Shown here one piece after another: positions 35,950-47,584 of a stretch of 64,000 bases of DNA; position 1 is the stretch's first letter; each line of letters begins with the position of its first letter. The notes below the pieces were generated by a model. It ran no database searches and was not told the origin of the DNA. It worked only from the letters and a program-made list of their open reading frames with translations. Position numbers and translations under genes: made by a program. The DNA is taken from NCBI GenBank assembly GCA_027625915.1, contig JANTQA010000023.1, positions 1,240,001 to 1,304,000 of the forward strand, in the 5' to 3' direction. Source of the DNA: Anaeramoeba flamelloides (lineage: Eukaryota; Metamonada; Anaeramoebidae).

Positions 35950-37333
35950 TTAAGGGAGTAGCCACGGTAAATCAATAATTTTTCACTTTTTTCCAATTCT
36001 GAAGAGGATCAAAAAATAACATTTTTTACTCTGGTTGTAGCTCATTGATTTTTATTATTTAAAGTACTTCATTCATTAAATTTTTTTAATTTTTTTTTCA
36101 GAGTCTCAAAGAAATTGCCAAAATAGAGTGCTGAGTTGAATGGCTTAAAATAGTGTTTTGAATGTTGAATGGCTTATCTTTTATTCTTCTCTCAACATTA
36201 TATTGTGGTATTTAATTGTTTCATTTTTTATTTTTTCATCATTTTTGAGATTTTTTTAATCCTGACAACATAAAGCAATTAGAAATATTTTTTTATTAGT
36301 GACATTTAGAATTAATGGATTTTGTTTAAAAAGAACAACAATATTACAATTGAAAGAATCATAAAAGGAAACATAAATGGGACTTAAATAGCTAGAAGAT
36401 TCCAAAATTAGAATAATTAAGTAGAATTATTACTTTTTAGGATTTTAAATCGTTGGGTTTTGTGAAATATGAGAAGTGAATATTATTATATGTTATCATG
36501 GTTTAAACCATAAAATAGCCATAAGTTTTATTCAAAGAATCTGAAATTATCTTCTCCCAACAAAAAAAACTAAACCCGATTCCAAAAATTTGGACACATC
36601 TAAAATCAAAAATAGGGAAACAAAAACTCAATTTACTATATTCTCCCAAGCGTAATATAAAACCAGATTTAAGTAACATAGTATTAATGGTTTTTTAAGT
36701 AATCATTTACATCCAAATATAAGAAAACAATATAAAACAAAAAATCAAAACAAGTGTGTCCAAAAAAAAATGAAACGAGCTGAAATGAAAGAGTTTGAAC
36801 AAAAAATATATTGGTAGATTTGTTAAAATTACACCAACAATGGTTGATCGATCAAATTATAAGATACCATGCACCGGTTTTATGTGGATTTTTCAATTTA
36901 AGAAACTCAACTGTAACCATCTATCAACCATCTATAAAAAATTTTCAGATCTAACTAAACCGATTAATTAACCGAAAAAAAGAAAATGTAAACAAAAACA
37001 AAAAATACAAAAAATGAAACAGTTCGTTGAATTAAAAGTAATTTCCAATTGGATGTAAATCATGTTATTGTTATTTTTCCAACTGTTTAAACTGTGTCCA
37101 AATTAATGGAATTAAGTTTATTTTAATAAAAAAATAATAAAAAAAAAAAAAAACTATTTTATCAATATAATCTCTTTTTTTTTAATTGTTAAACATTATA
37201 AAAAAAAAATATCAAATTAATTTTTTTAAAAAAATTTTTAGAGAATCTACGATCACACGCCACTAAAATAAAATGTTCTTATCTCATCTCTCTCAAATTT
37301 TTATCATTTCTTATGGTATAGCTACTCCCTTAA
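35950..37333. mobile_element. TTAA element K (1384 bp)
   Basis: TTAA at both edges with ends TTAAGGGAGTAGCCACGGTA (left) and TTAAGGGAGTAGCTATACCA (right, other strand). Inverted identity covers the first 14 bases and weakens after that. The end sequence is close to J. The interior carries repeat D copy 1 and no transposase frame. Only one copy is in the window, so the boundaries rest on the ends alone. Confidence 0.6.
36585..37110 (+). repeat. Dispersed repeat D, copy 1 (inside K)
   Basis: Bounded by TTTGGACACATC and, at the other end, CTGTGTCCAAATT, so it has short inverted ends. The inner part (TTGGTAGATTTGTTAAAATT ... AACTCAACTGTAACC ... AAAACAAAAAATAC) lines up with copies at 37975-38570 and 61540-62115. 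Another GTGTGTCCAAAA at 36753 suggests an internal duplication. Confidence 0.55.
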
Positions 37334-37374
37334 ATTGGTTTTTAGTTTTGGCTTTAGTTTTTACTATTGGTTGC

Positions 37375-37590
37375 ACAATAAATGGAACAAAATTTTCAAT
37401 CAGCTTTCCAAAAAAAGATTTGTAAATCATTTAATATTTTTTTAATTCTTAAAATTAGCTTAATTTATTAAATCACCCTTTTTGGATTGTGGTCATTGAT
37501 GACTTATTTTAATTGTTGGGTGCTGATTTTTTTAGGAAAGTTGAATGAAAATTTTGATCATATTATTTTACAATCAACAGCGTTTATGTT
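37375..37590. repeat. Foldback repeat L, copy d
   Basis: AAAATTTTCAATCAGCTTTCC at the left, and GGAAAGTTGAATGAAAATTTT followed by ATTTTACAATCAACAG at the right. Arms of about 45 bp with mismatches. It lies just outside element K. Confidence 0.6.
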
Positions 37591-37684
37591 ACTAATTAAA
37601 AAACGTGTTTAGGTATTTTTTCCAGTTATCATTTTTTTCCTTAAAAGTTATTTTATTTGAAAAAAATATACAGCTGTTCCAAGG

Positions 37685-37739
37685 CTACCGTGAAATTTTT
37701 TCAATATCATATTTTGATATTGAAAAAATTTCACGGTAG
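37685..37739. repeat. Perfect 25-bp inverted repeat (hairpin)
   Basis: Arms CTACCGTGAAATTTTTTCAA... and its exact complement are each 25 bases, separated by TATTT. No mismatch. The arm does not match the ends of any other repeat in the window. Confidence 0.9.
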
Positions 37740-37974
37740 TTGTGGATAGACTGTAGATTAAAAATTAAAATCAATTTTACCTTCATTTTAAAATTTTTAA
37801 TCAAAAAAACAAAAACACAAAGTGTGCGAGTTTTCAAAAATGTCAAAGAGACTATTAAAAGAAATAATATATTTTTTTATTGGTGAAGATTGATTTTGTT
37901 TGAAGAAAAGTGTTACAATTAAGATAAATTTATTTTTAATTTTCAAGGAAAATTTTTTTCTATTTAAATAACAA

Positions 37975-38570
37975 TCTAAACAAAAGATTATCTAAACTGT
38001 TAACAATAAATTCCAATTCAAAATTTTTAACATACAAAAATTCAATATGTGAAAAAAAAATCTTATTTAACCAATTCTTGAAGAAATAACAAATTAAGAA
38101 TCATTTACTACTTGAAATGTGAACAATTTTTAATAAACTACAAAACCCACAAAATAAAAAAAAAAAAAACCATTTCAATATTAATAAATTAGGGATGTTT
38201 TAAAAATTTTGGAGGTGGGCAAAACAAAAAAAAAAATGATTTGGTAAATTTGTTTAAATTCTATTAGGAATATTGATCAATCAAATGGTTAGATACTACC
38301 AATCAATTTTATTTGAGTTCTTCTATATTGAACAACTCAACTTTAACATAATATCAAACTTTTCGCAAAATCTATTGATTGAATGAAACAGGTTAGGTAA
38401 TCCTCAAAATATAAAATGAAAACAAAAAACTAAAAAGATGAAAAAATGATTTTGGTATTTTTCAAAAATCAAAATTATTTGCAATTTGAATGAAACTGTC
38501 TTATTGTGATTCTTTTAACTATTTTATCATTTTAGAAAAGTTTGAATTTTAGTACAAAAAGAAATTTCGA
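37975..38570 (+). repeat. Dispersed repeat D, copy 2
   Basis: Closest to copy 3 at 61540-62115. Shared blocks in order: TCAAAATTTTTAACA, CCAATTCTTGAAGAAAT, TGGTAAATTTGTTTAAATTC, GACTACCAA-like, ACTCAAC, AACATAATATCAA and GAAACTGTCTTATTGTGATT. No frame. Confidence 0.6.
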
Positions 38571-39196
38571 TTGATAGTTGGGGTAAAAATTGAAAATAAA
38601 ATATTTTTGAATAAAAATACCATTTATTACTATTCGTTTAAGCCAATACTGACTTGTATTGAAGAATTAAAATATTTGTTTTTGCGAAAAATAACTTTTT
38701 TTTGTAAAAATACACTAATCATCAAGTTTTCATTAAGAGTAGTATAAATCTCTTGCAAAATTATTTAATTTGGATGATAATTTGTAAATAATCGCTGATT
38801 ACTTTGTATTATGAAAAACTAATGAAAGAATTATGTTCTGAAGTGTGTTTTTACCGACTTGGTACTGTGGTTTTAAAAGGGTAACAAAAGCTTCGTCTCC
38901 ATACTTGATAGATGAGTGTTTTTTAAAAAGCAATATTCGATTATTTATCGAAAGGTGGGTAGAAGAAAAATGAAAGAGAGAAAGAAAGAAGGAAGGGGAA
39001 GGGATTGAACAATCAAATATTTGCATCTTACAATTTATTTTTAATTTCTTTGTAGAAATATTAATAAAGAAAGTCACCAATATTCCAAAAGATTTTAATT
39101 ACTAATTATATTTTTTTCGAAAAAGGGGTTTATCGAAATATTTTGTTAAAAAAAATAAAGCGAAAAAGAATCTTTTCTAAAGCAGTATTTTTCAAA
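38571..39196. other. 3' flank of the carrier gene, no gene called
   Basis: A 93-codon minus-strand frame (38799-39080) crosses a purine-rich run. It has no known similarity and no better composition than its surroundings, so it is not called. Confidence 0.4.
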
Positions 39197-42100
39197 TTAT
39201 AAAATTTTTGTTATATTTTTAAATGATAATTTCGATGGAGATAAGAAATATTTTGCATTAGAATATAGCAAAGATTCTAAGCCAATATCAAAAGCTGCAA
39301 ATCTAATTTGGTTCCATGTTTTTTTTTGGATTTTTTTGAAACTTACTTTTTTTTTTCGAACCAACGAACGTAGTGTTTCATCAATGGGCTTGATTAATAT
39401 GGATGTCTCGATTCCAGAAATTGTTCCTTTAAGGAATGGTAATAATACCCTTCTTTCAAGAAACGAATCCGGGTTTGAGAATATTTTTAATAGTTGTCTA
39501 TTATTATATGCGCTTATTAATTTTAATGTGGGTAAAAATAGGATCTTGCTATAAGCCCTTGAAAAATATCCATCGAAAAGTGATTTGAAGCCTTCTTTTT
39601 TAATCATGTTGTAAGCTGTTTTATAGGGGATATTTGTTTCTTGATCTGGGTTTTTATCTTGGTAGCTGTAAACATTATTCTATAATTCAAATTTATTAAA
39701 ATACAAATGAAAATTGAGAAAGGAAAAGAATTTAATAGGAATTGTAAAGAATAAAATAGAATCCAATATTTTTAAATTAATAAGTTGAAATTTATGAATT
39801 TTATTAGGAATTAATTTTTAATTTTTTAAAATTTGTGAAATAATTTCAAAAAAAGTTTTACAATTATTATTTTTTTTTTTCGTCCTGTTTTTATTTATAG
39901 TCTCTTTGAATGACCATCAAATTTATTTGAAAAAAATATAGAGAGAAATATAATAGAGATTTTGCTGATAACTTGTATTATGAAGATATTAGCAATAAAA
40001 TCACGATAATCTGAAAAAATGGTGATTAGTTATACTTTCTCACGAAAAAATCATAAATGCTAAATCGTGATAAAATAAAAAAACGAGAAAAAATGGAAAA
40101 TTACTTTTTGAAATTACTTTACAAAAAAACTCATTAATTTTACAAAGCTTTGTGATTTTTACAACGCTTTACCCTTTAATAATGTCTGAAAAAATGTTTG
40201 AACATGTTGTAAATTGTCTTCAATTGTTTGAAAGGTATGAAAGACCTAAAGCTGAAGTAAAGACATGGGATTTTTTGTTAAATGTTAAAAAAAAAATTTT
40301 TTTCAATTCATTTTTTTTTTTTTACAAAAGTAAAAAATTTCATGTGAATTTTATGTTTGAACAAATAATCATTCATTTCAACTATGTATTTGAATATAAA
40401 ATAGTTGTGTTTTTTTTTAAAATGGGAATTATTACCTTCATAGGTTAAATAACCAAACAGAAGAAGAGGAATTTTCTTTCTTCTTGGTGATCGATCAAAC
40501 AAAAACCTCTAACTCAATTTGTGTTTTCTTTCCAATACCAAGATATGAGAAGAAGAAGGACAAAAAGAAAATAAATGTACAAACAATCTTAATAATTGGT
40601 GGTAATGTTGCTAATGTTGTTGTGAATGCTTTTGAAACGTTAACCAACCCCTTTAAACTTGCGTATAATAAAGAAAAGGTTTAAACTGAAAAACACATTC
40701 TTTAAAGAACGAATGAAGGGTTGGTTGTTTTAGAAGCCTTTTTACTCAATACAATTTATAACACCATGATTGACTGAGAAACTATTTATATGCCTTTTTT
40801 AATATGTATATTGATCTAAAGAATCGATCGGTTTGTCAACCAAATCAAAATAAAATACAATGAAAACTCTATTTTGATCTGATCCTTGATTGAATCAAGT
40901 TTCTTTTTTTGTTTGTTTTTTCAAAAGAATAACTTTTTTTTCACCTAATCTGTTTTTTGATCAAAAAAAAACTTTTCTTTATTGTTGAATTAACATAAAA
41001 GCCATCAACTGTTATATTGCGATTACTTTTTAATCATGATATTTTGGTATTTATCATGATTTTTAAGCAATTATCGTGATTTTAGAGAATATCGCAATTT
41101 GTAATATTATCGCGATATTATTGATTACCGCGATTGTCTAAAATATCGTGATTTGATAAAGATAATCACAATTTTTGAAACTTTATCGTGACTTGAAAAA
41201 GATATTTTCAAATCCTCTAATTATTATCGCGATAAGATAAATTGTCAATATTTTTTGTGAAACTAAAAAATGCCGAATTCGAAAATAATAATTAATGAAA
41301 AACCTAATATAGACTTTAACAATAAATGAAATTTATTTAAAGTCCAAAATAATTCTTTATTGTATTTAAAAAAAAAATAAATGAAAAAAATAGGTATGCC
41401 CACTTTCAAAACAAAATTGCATATTGATAAATTTATTTTGAGAAAAACTGAAAATCTCTAAATTCAAAATCTGAGAAAAAATAGCATTCATTGCCTAAAC
41501 AGCACATAGAACAAATATTTCTCTTATTACGATTCAATTAAATTTAATTTTTTTATCATAAAACAAAGACTGTTTTCCAATTTCTTTAAACTATTTTACA
41601 GTCAAAACGACACCGATCTATAATGGATGAATTGAATATGTTTAGGGTTTGAATGGATATTAGAAGAAAAAATTTAATTTGGGAAAGTTCAAAATGGAAA
41701 TCATTTTTTCACATTTTTGCATATTTTTTTGCTTTTTTCTTTTTTTCTTTTTTTTAATACTTTTTTTGAAATTTAATTAATTACAAGATCTATAGTCACA
41801 AATGTAAAAACATGTTATTCTAATGTTATTGAAACATTGAGAATGGTTGTAGAAAAATCATATTGATTTCTATTGGGGCTTTCTTTGGATCTTCAATCGA
41901 CGATCAAAATGAACATCATTTGTTGTTTTTTCAATGGGGCTTAATAAGAATTTGAGTTTTTTATATTTTGAAGAAAATATATAGATTGGTAGATTTACTT
42001 CGTGTAGATATCAACTATTCTTTGGTGTGCATTATTCTACTTATTTCTTATTTATTCTTTAAAGTTCAATTATAAAAAATAGTTGATATTTGGAAATTTT

Positions 42101-43553
42101 TTATTGGCCTTTGTAAAGAAAAAAAATTTATAAAAGATCGAACATCAAGTGGAAAAAGCTTTTTTTATTTGGATTTTTGATCATCTTTCGGGATTAGATC
42201 ATATTATCTTGTTGAAAGGGGATTAAAGTTCAGTATCTTTCTAATTGGGGAAATAGCTTGAAGGAAATTTGATGTGTTATCAAATTTGAGAAAATTTATT
42301 GTAATGTCCTAAATAGCTATTTTCTGCTGTTTTCTTGTTCTTACATTAAAATTTTAAAAATTTTCCAGGTTTTTAAAGTTTTTTAGAACTTTTTTTAGTT
42401 TCCAATTGTTATGTTTGATCTGGTAATCACAGATATACCACCCAACTTTTTTTGAACCTATTCCTGTTTATTGTCCATTTGGAACTTGTATCAATATTTT
42501 TAAAAATAAATAACCAATTTGTTTTATAATAGATTTCTTTCCTTTGTTTCCTTTTGGTTCATTGTGTTTTTTTTGGTTTCTTTTGGTTTCTTTTGGTTTC
42601 TTTTGGTTTCGATTTATATTATAAAAAAATACTGGTAAATTTTTAAATTCAAAAAATGAAATTTTGATATTAGAAAATTTTTAATCATACTCTGTAAATC
42701 AAATAAAATCTTCCAAAAATAAATTATTAGCTGTTGGCGAAAAAAATTCAAGTATTTTTGAGAATTCTTTTCAAAACAATAATATGTTTGATTTCAATAA
42801 AAGACAAATCTTAAAATAAATGAAAAGTCATGTAGGGATTAATTTTTTTTATCGATTTTAAATTTGCCCTTTTTAATCACCTCTCTTCAATAATAATAAA
42901 AATTAAAAATATTTGTTAAATGACGAAAAATCCATACGTTATTGTTTAATATTAAGGCAATAGAGTAAATATGAATGTATTCAAAGATGTAGTTATTTGT
43001 TTATTTTTCCATATACTTTTTTTTTTCATTAAAAAGTAGGAAAGAAGAAAAATAATTGTATGGTTCTAATTTGGTGGGTAAAGTATTGAAGAAGAGAAAT
43101 GGAGGTGTCAATTTAACTTCTTCTTATATGCGATTTCCTTGTAATTGGATTAATTTCTGATGAGTACAGTAACTGATTCTTGTATTATGATAAACTTCTA
43201 TCAAGTACAATATTATTCAAATTAGTGGTATTTATGTCCTGATTTTGATAATTTCGAAATAATTAATATAAAAGGAAACAACTAACAGCTAACCCATTCA
43301 ACACTCCGGGTACAAAACAGAACTTTTCAATATAAATTTATAATTTTTTTATTATTGTTTTTTTAACTTTCTCTTTCTTTTATTTCTTGCTTTTCTTTCT
43401 CTTTTTCTTGTCTTTGGTTTAGAAATATTTTTTTTTTTCTTTTCCTTTTTAAAAGAAAAGCTATCCTATGAGTGATGACTTATTGTATATCATAAAAACT
43501 TCTCTATTGGTTATTTTTATTAGTGTAATGTTAACAATTTAATTGATAAGTAG

Positions 43554-43588
<35 letters not shown>

Positions 43589-45562
43589 GTCTCTGATTTC
43601 TTTTACAATTTTAATTTTATTGTTAAAGTCATTTTTATCAAGCGTGGACTAAAAAGATTTTTAAATATGTACTAAAATTGGGTCTATTGAAGTTTGTTGA
43701 TTGTTTTAAAGATATTTTATAAGTCTTTTTGGTGACAATTTTTTGATATAACTTTAACAACAAGAAAATTATTACCAACCTCGAAAAAAAAAGACAAATG
43801 AAAAAAAATTGTCAAAATGGATTTTAAAAAATGGGTAGCAAAAGTTCTCATTTTCAAATATTTTTTTTATTTTACTTATTTTTTTGTTCATTTTAAAAAC
43901 AAATACCAATCCCAAAAATTAAATAGATTATGAGAATCAAAATAGAATTCATAACATCACATTAAAGAAAAATTTATGGCATGTTCATTTTTCAAAATTT
44001 GAATTTAAATTGTAAACATTCGCAAAAGTGAATTTTTTTGGATTTTTTATTGCTGTGGTTTTTCTTATTCATGTGAAATAGGCTTTAATATTTTAATAAT
44101 TGGTATTCATCGCAGTTTGCGGATTTTCAGTTTCAGATATCTTTGTTGATCAGGGAAAAATTGGTAAAAAATGATTTATAAAATGAGAACTTTTACTACT
44201 CCCATTTTTTAACAATTAAAACAGAATTGACAATTTTTTTCAGGAATAATTAGATCAAGATTTTAAATTTTTTCACAGAGTGGCAATCTAAAAAAAATGT
44301 CATAGAAAATGTTTTAAATATTTTTAATTTTGAGGGTGAGATTAACACACTAATAGTGTACTTTTTAATAACAATCCAGCAGATCCGGTGATTTCATTTC
44401 CCTGAGCCATAAATTTTCTGTAATATTTTTTATTACCATAATTTTCCAATAAATAAATGAATATTTTCCTATTCCAAAGTTCCCAAATATATTTAAAATT
44501 GAGCAAACTCCAAGTGCTTTTATAAAATCAATTACAAAAGATATTTTTAGAGATTTAATTAAGCTTAGTGATTGAACTTTTTATGAAATTTTAATTCTTA
44601 GCATTTGATTTTTACAGTATTCTAAAAGACATAAAAAACTTGAAAGATGTAATTGTAAGTCTGGCACAGAAAGCTGAAAATGTTTGTTGTGGTTTTGGAA
44701 AACTATGAATTTCCAGAGACGTCGTCTGACCGAAGAAAATATATTTTTTGACTTTAATACCCAGAATAAGAATTTGAACAAAATCTCTCTTAATTACAAG
44801 AGTTTACTGGACGAGTACCCATTTATTAAGAGAGTGTCCAACTCTCGCTTTATTCAACAGTATCTCGTAAATTTTCGTTTGAGTAATGTGTCCCCGTTGG
44901 GAGAATTTAATGTTGATCGCTTTAAAGTCAATATAAAATTGTAAAATTCAAAGCCACATCAAAAATATTGATAATCAGAGCTTTGAATATGTTCAAATCT
45001 TACCTTTTTTTTCCTTAAGATCATTGTAACGGATTTCTGTCGAAAAGGGGAAAGTTACAATCCAACAACAAAAGAAAAAAAAATGTTTTTTTCGTCTCAA
45101 TTGCTTAAAAAAGCAATTCTTTCAATGTGTTTATATTGTTTTCTTTTTTTTTGCAAGTGACTTATTGAAAATTAGAGCAAAATAAAATAATAAAAAAAAA
45201 AACAAAAAGAAAGATTGATCTGTTTTGTTTGTAAAACAGTCTGAAATATTTACAAATATTGTTGAAATAAATGAATTTCCAGCGGCAACAACAACACCAG
45301 ACACTATACTAATTTTCCAATATTCCTTACGTTTTTTGTATTCACTCATATTATTGCGTACAGCGTTGCCAAGGTTTTCAAAAACCATGGTTTCGATTCC
45401 AGACCTGAAAAAGGATCTTAAGGCGCCTTTAGTGGACGGTTCTACTCCATTTGCAGAAACTACTATAGTTCCAGCAATTAATCCAACAGAGCCACCAACA
45501 AGATGATAGTATCCATTTTGTAACCATTTTGATGGTTTGTCGTCTTCACATTGAGTGTGCAT
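39197..45562 (-). CDS. Divergent mitochondrial-carrier (SLC25-like) protein, 2 exons, 5.57 kb intron
   Basis: Model complement(join(39197..39679, 45254..45562)), 792 nt, 263 residues. Exon 1 (103 residues) holds three membrane segments (about 20-37, 54-70, 84-103). Exon 2 holds the other three (about 143-161, 182-200, 228-248), giving the six expected of a carrier. The donor is GTAAAT after ...NSFISTIF and the acceptor is TATAG before NNVYSYQDK; both are phase 0. After segment 3 comes the carrier-type loop PYKTAYNMIKKEGFKSLFDG with R144. After segment 5 comes KPIDETLR, close to the P-x-D/E-x-x-K/R signature. The signatures after segments 1 and 3 are degraded, so the substrate cannot be guessed. 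Such proteins move metabolites across the inner membrane of mitochondria or related organelles. The two halves are complementary and neither makes sense alone, which supports the long intron. If it is wrong, these are two half-genes. Confidence 0.7.
40182..40684 (+). CDS. Small spliced gene inside the carrier intron, 97 residues
   Basis: Model join(40182..40234, 40444..40684). Exon 1 is MSEKMFEHVVNCLQLFE and ends in phase 2 before GTATGA. The acceptor is CTTCATAG, and the junction codon is AGG. Exon 2 continues LNNQTEEEEFSFFLVID, then SICVFFPIPRY, a Lys-rich loop, VQTILIIGGNVANVVVNAFE and a Lys-rich end. The alternating strands and the hydrophobic helix look like a compact alpha/beta domain. 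There is faint likeness to Alba-type folds, which I do not claim. It lies on the strand opposite the carrier. Clusters of an ATCGYGAT-like motif lie before (39990-40075) and after it (41013-41235). Composition is clearly less A+T-rich than the flanks. Confidence 0.6.
41013..41235. repeat. Degenerate 18-20 bp tandem array with palindromic ATCGCGAT-like core
   Basis: About ten spaced cores: ATTGCGAT near 41017, ATCATGAT at 41033 and 41053, ATCGTGAT at 41073, ATCGCAAT at 41091, ATCGCGAT at 41109, ACCGCGAT at 41127, ATCGTGAT at 41145, ATCACAAT at 41164, ATCGTGAC at 41184 and ATCGCGAT near 41226. Spacing is 18-20 bases through most of the array. Two related cores, ATCACGAT (39993) and ATCGTGAT (40065), lie on the other side of the small gene. 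CpG-containing words are rare elsewhere in this A+T-rich window. Confidence 0.75.
41236..43980. other. Carrier intron, no gene recognised
   Basis: A/T-rich sequence with T and A runs (A run at 43560-43586). A short minisatellite is at 42571-42610. No frame or repeat shared with other parts of the window was recognised. Confidence 0.4.
42571..42610. repeat. TTTTGGTTTC decamer, four exact units
   Basis: Four identical 10-bp units in a row with one or two decayed units before them (TTTGTTTCC, TTTTGGTTCA). Confidence 0.9.
43981..44944 (+). CDS. Second spliced gene inside the carrier intron, 119 residues
   Basis: Model join(43981..44011, 44116..44163, 44602..44654, 44717..44944), 360 nt. Donors are GTAAAC, GTAAAA and GTAAGT; acceptors are CGCAG, TCTTAG and TTCCAG. 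Phases fit throughout (1, 1, 0). The last exon is the most secure: RRRLTEENIFFDFNTQNKN ... LLDEYPFIKRVSNSRFIQQY ... LGEFNVDRFKV, ending at TAA, with more G+C than the flanks. The middle exons give SVSDIFVDQGKIAFDFYSIL and KDIKNLKDVI, a run of amphipathic helices. The first exon (MFIFQNLNLN) is short and weakly supported. No family recognised. It is antisense to the carrier gene and wholly within its intron. Confidence 0.45.
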
Positions 45563-47584
45563 TTTTTTTTAAAATAATCTGAAAAAAATGAGTAACTAAA
45601 CGTAATTTTATTGAATCAAAATCAGTCCTGATCACCATTGTTTGTTTTTCAAATTTTGTGTCACTAAGTGTGTGGTACCCATTAAAAAAATGTCTTATAA
45701 AAGCACAAAAGTTAAAATTCAAGAAATTTGTCGACTGTGTTGGATGAATAATTTGAAAAAAAATCTCCTTTAAACAGCGTTACTTTGTGAGAGTTTAATT
45801 GAAAAAACAAAATTTCAGTCACTTTCCCAAAGTAAAAGAGAATTCCTGGAGATCGGTAATTGATTGAATTCCAATTCTAAAAAAAAGCAAAACAAAATTT
45901 AGGAAATTTAAACTTTCCAAATTCTTTCATTTTCAAGTTTTTTTGTGAACGCTTAGACACGAAAAGTTTGTATAGTTTATTTGTCTTTGAAGAGATTTTT
46001 TACTAATTTAAAAATATTCTTGAAATAAGTCCAGAAAAAAAGTTGAGTCCAGTTCTTCTTTTCTTCCTTCCACGAAATAGTATTTTATTTATATATATAG
46101 ATTACCAATTTTTAATTATGGGATTTTTTTTATTGGATTTTTCCGGTCTACAGTAAAAATAATTACAAAGGTTTTTTGTTTTTAAATTGATAATTATTCT
46201 GTACTCAACTTTTTCTTTTTCATGAGAGTAATTTGGTTCAAAATTTGGGTTTGTTCTTAAATAAAATAAATATTCTTTTTTTTAAAAAAAAAATTGTTTA
46301 TTTCATCTGTATTATCAAAATATTTTTTCTTTAGGGGACAAATTTGAAAGGAATTGGAAAACACATTGTAAATCTATCATTTCATTGGGTTGGTGTACTA
46401 GTTTCGCAATATATTTGTTGATAATTAAACTCTCTTATAATTTGGTGTAAATTATATAAGTGCTTCATCGCTCAAATGTTTCAGAAAAATCTCTTCATAA
46501 ATATTATTCAATAATAAATTATTGTTTTTTTTACATAAAATTAGTATTTTAGAATTATGTTATTTTGAACATTTTTTTTTAAAAATCTTTTCCAAACCCA
46601 AAGATAGAAACTCCAAAATAAGACTAATCCTTTATTTTATAATTCTTATATAGAACCATTCTAAAAGGAAATATTTTTTTGATATATTTAGTTTCAAGGT
46701 TTACTCAGTAATCGCCAACATAATACACTGGAAATTGATTTTTTTGTTTCTTTTATATAATTCTGGCGGTTTTATCAAGCTATTTACAACATTCGTGGAA
46801 TAATTTTCAAAATATTCTCAAAGTTAATTAAGAATTGTATTAAAATTTTTGTTATTTTTTTACATCTAATCTGCATCAAAACTTATTTAAGAAACATATT
46901 TTGCAAATTTGTCGGCTGAACATTGGTAATTTGTCCTTAAAAAAATCAAAAGAGGGTTTATTTTTTGCTTAAATTCTCGAGTTTAGATATAAAAGCATGG
47001 AAACAGGTTCAACTTGTTTTTTTTTATAAAAAAAGTCTTGCTTTAATTGAAGTGTAAGATCAATTAATAAAAGAAAAAAAAACTAAAAGATAAAATAGTG
47101 GGTTAAAATCACAATATTTCGTATAATATTTTCTTTTAGTAAGAGTTTAATTTTATTTATTCCTTATTAAATATTTCAATTAAAAATTTTGACTTTTCTA
47201 GAGTACAAAAAAAAAAAAGTGAAATTACCATAGAAAAGGAGATATAAATTATATTTATTGATGAAATTAAATAAAATTCTCAAATTTAAAAATAAAAAAA
47301 AAAAAAAAAAAAAAACTTCAAAGGGTTTGTGTTATTATTTACATTTTTAAAGATAAAATATTTTTTAGTTGAATTTTTGAAAATAATATTTTATCACATA
47401 TTTATTAAAATTTTAACAACTTCAAAATTATACGAACAATCCAAAATATCTGGTCTTAATTTTTAAATTCCTTTTGAAAAAATGTGAAATAAAATCATTT
47501 ATTCATTTTTTTAAAATTCTTCTCTTTGGTGAATTTCTTTATCTTGGAAGAATGTATACATATGAAAAAGTATCAAGTTTTTTA
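45563..47584. other. Intergenic, nothing recognised
   Basis: Upstream of the carrier gene. A few stretches of mixed composition (45650-46000) but no frame, RNA or repeat that I can identify. A long A run ends near 47310, shortly before the LINE copy. Confidence 0.4.

Noticed and set aside
42571-42610. Regular decamer repeat considered as a CRISPR-like array
   Set aside because: Units are contiguous with no spacers; it is a minisatellite in a eukaryotic genome.
45131-45253. Continuation of the carrier first exon into a hydrophobic, Lys-ended tail
   Set aside because: It follows a good GTAAAT donor and is low-complexity. The spliced form gives the missing three membrane segments instead.
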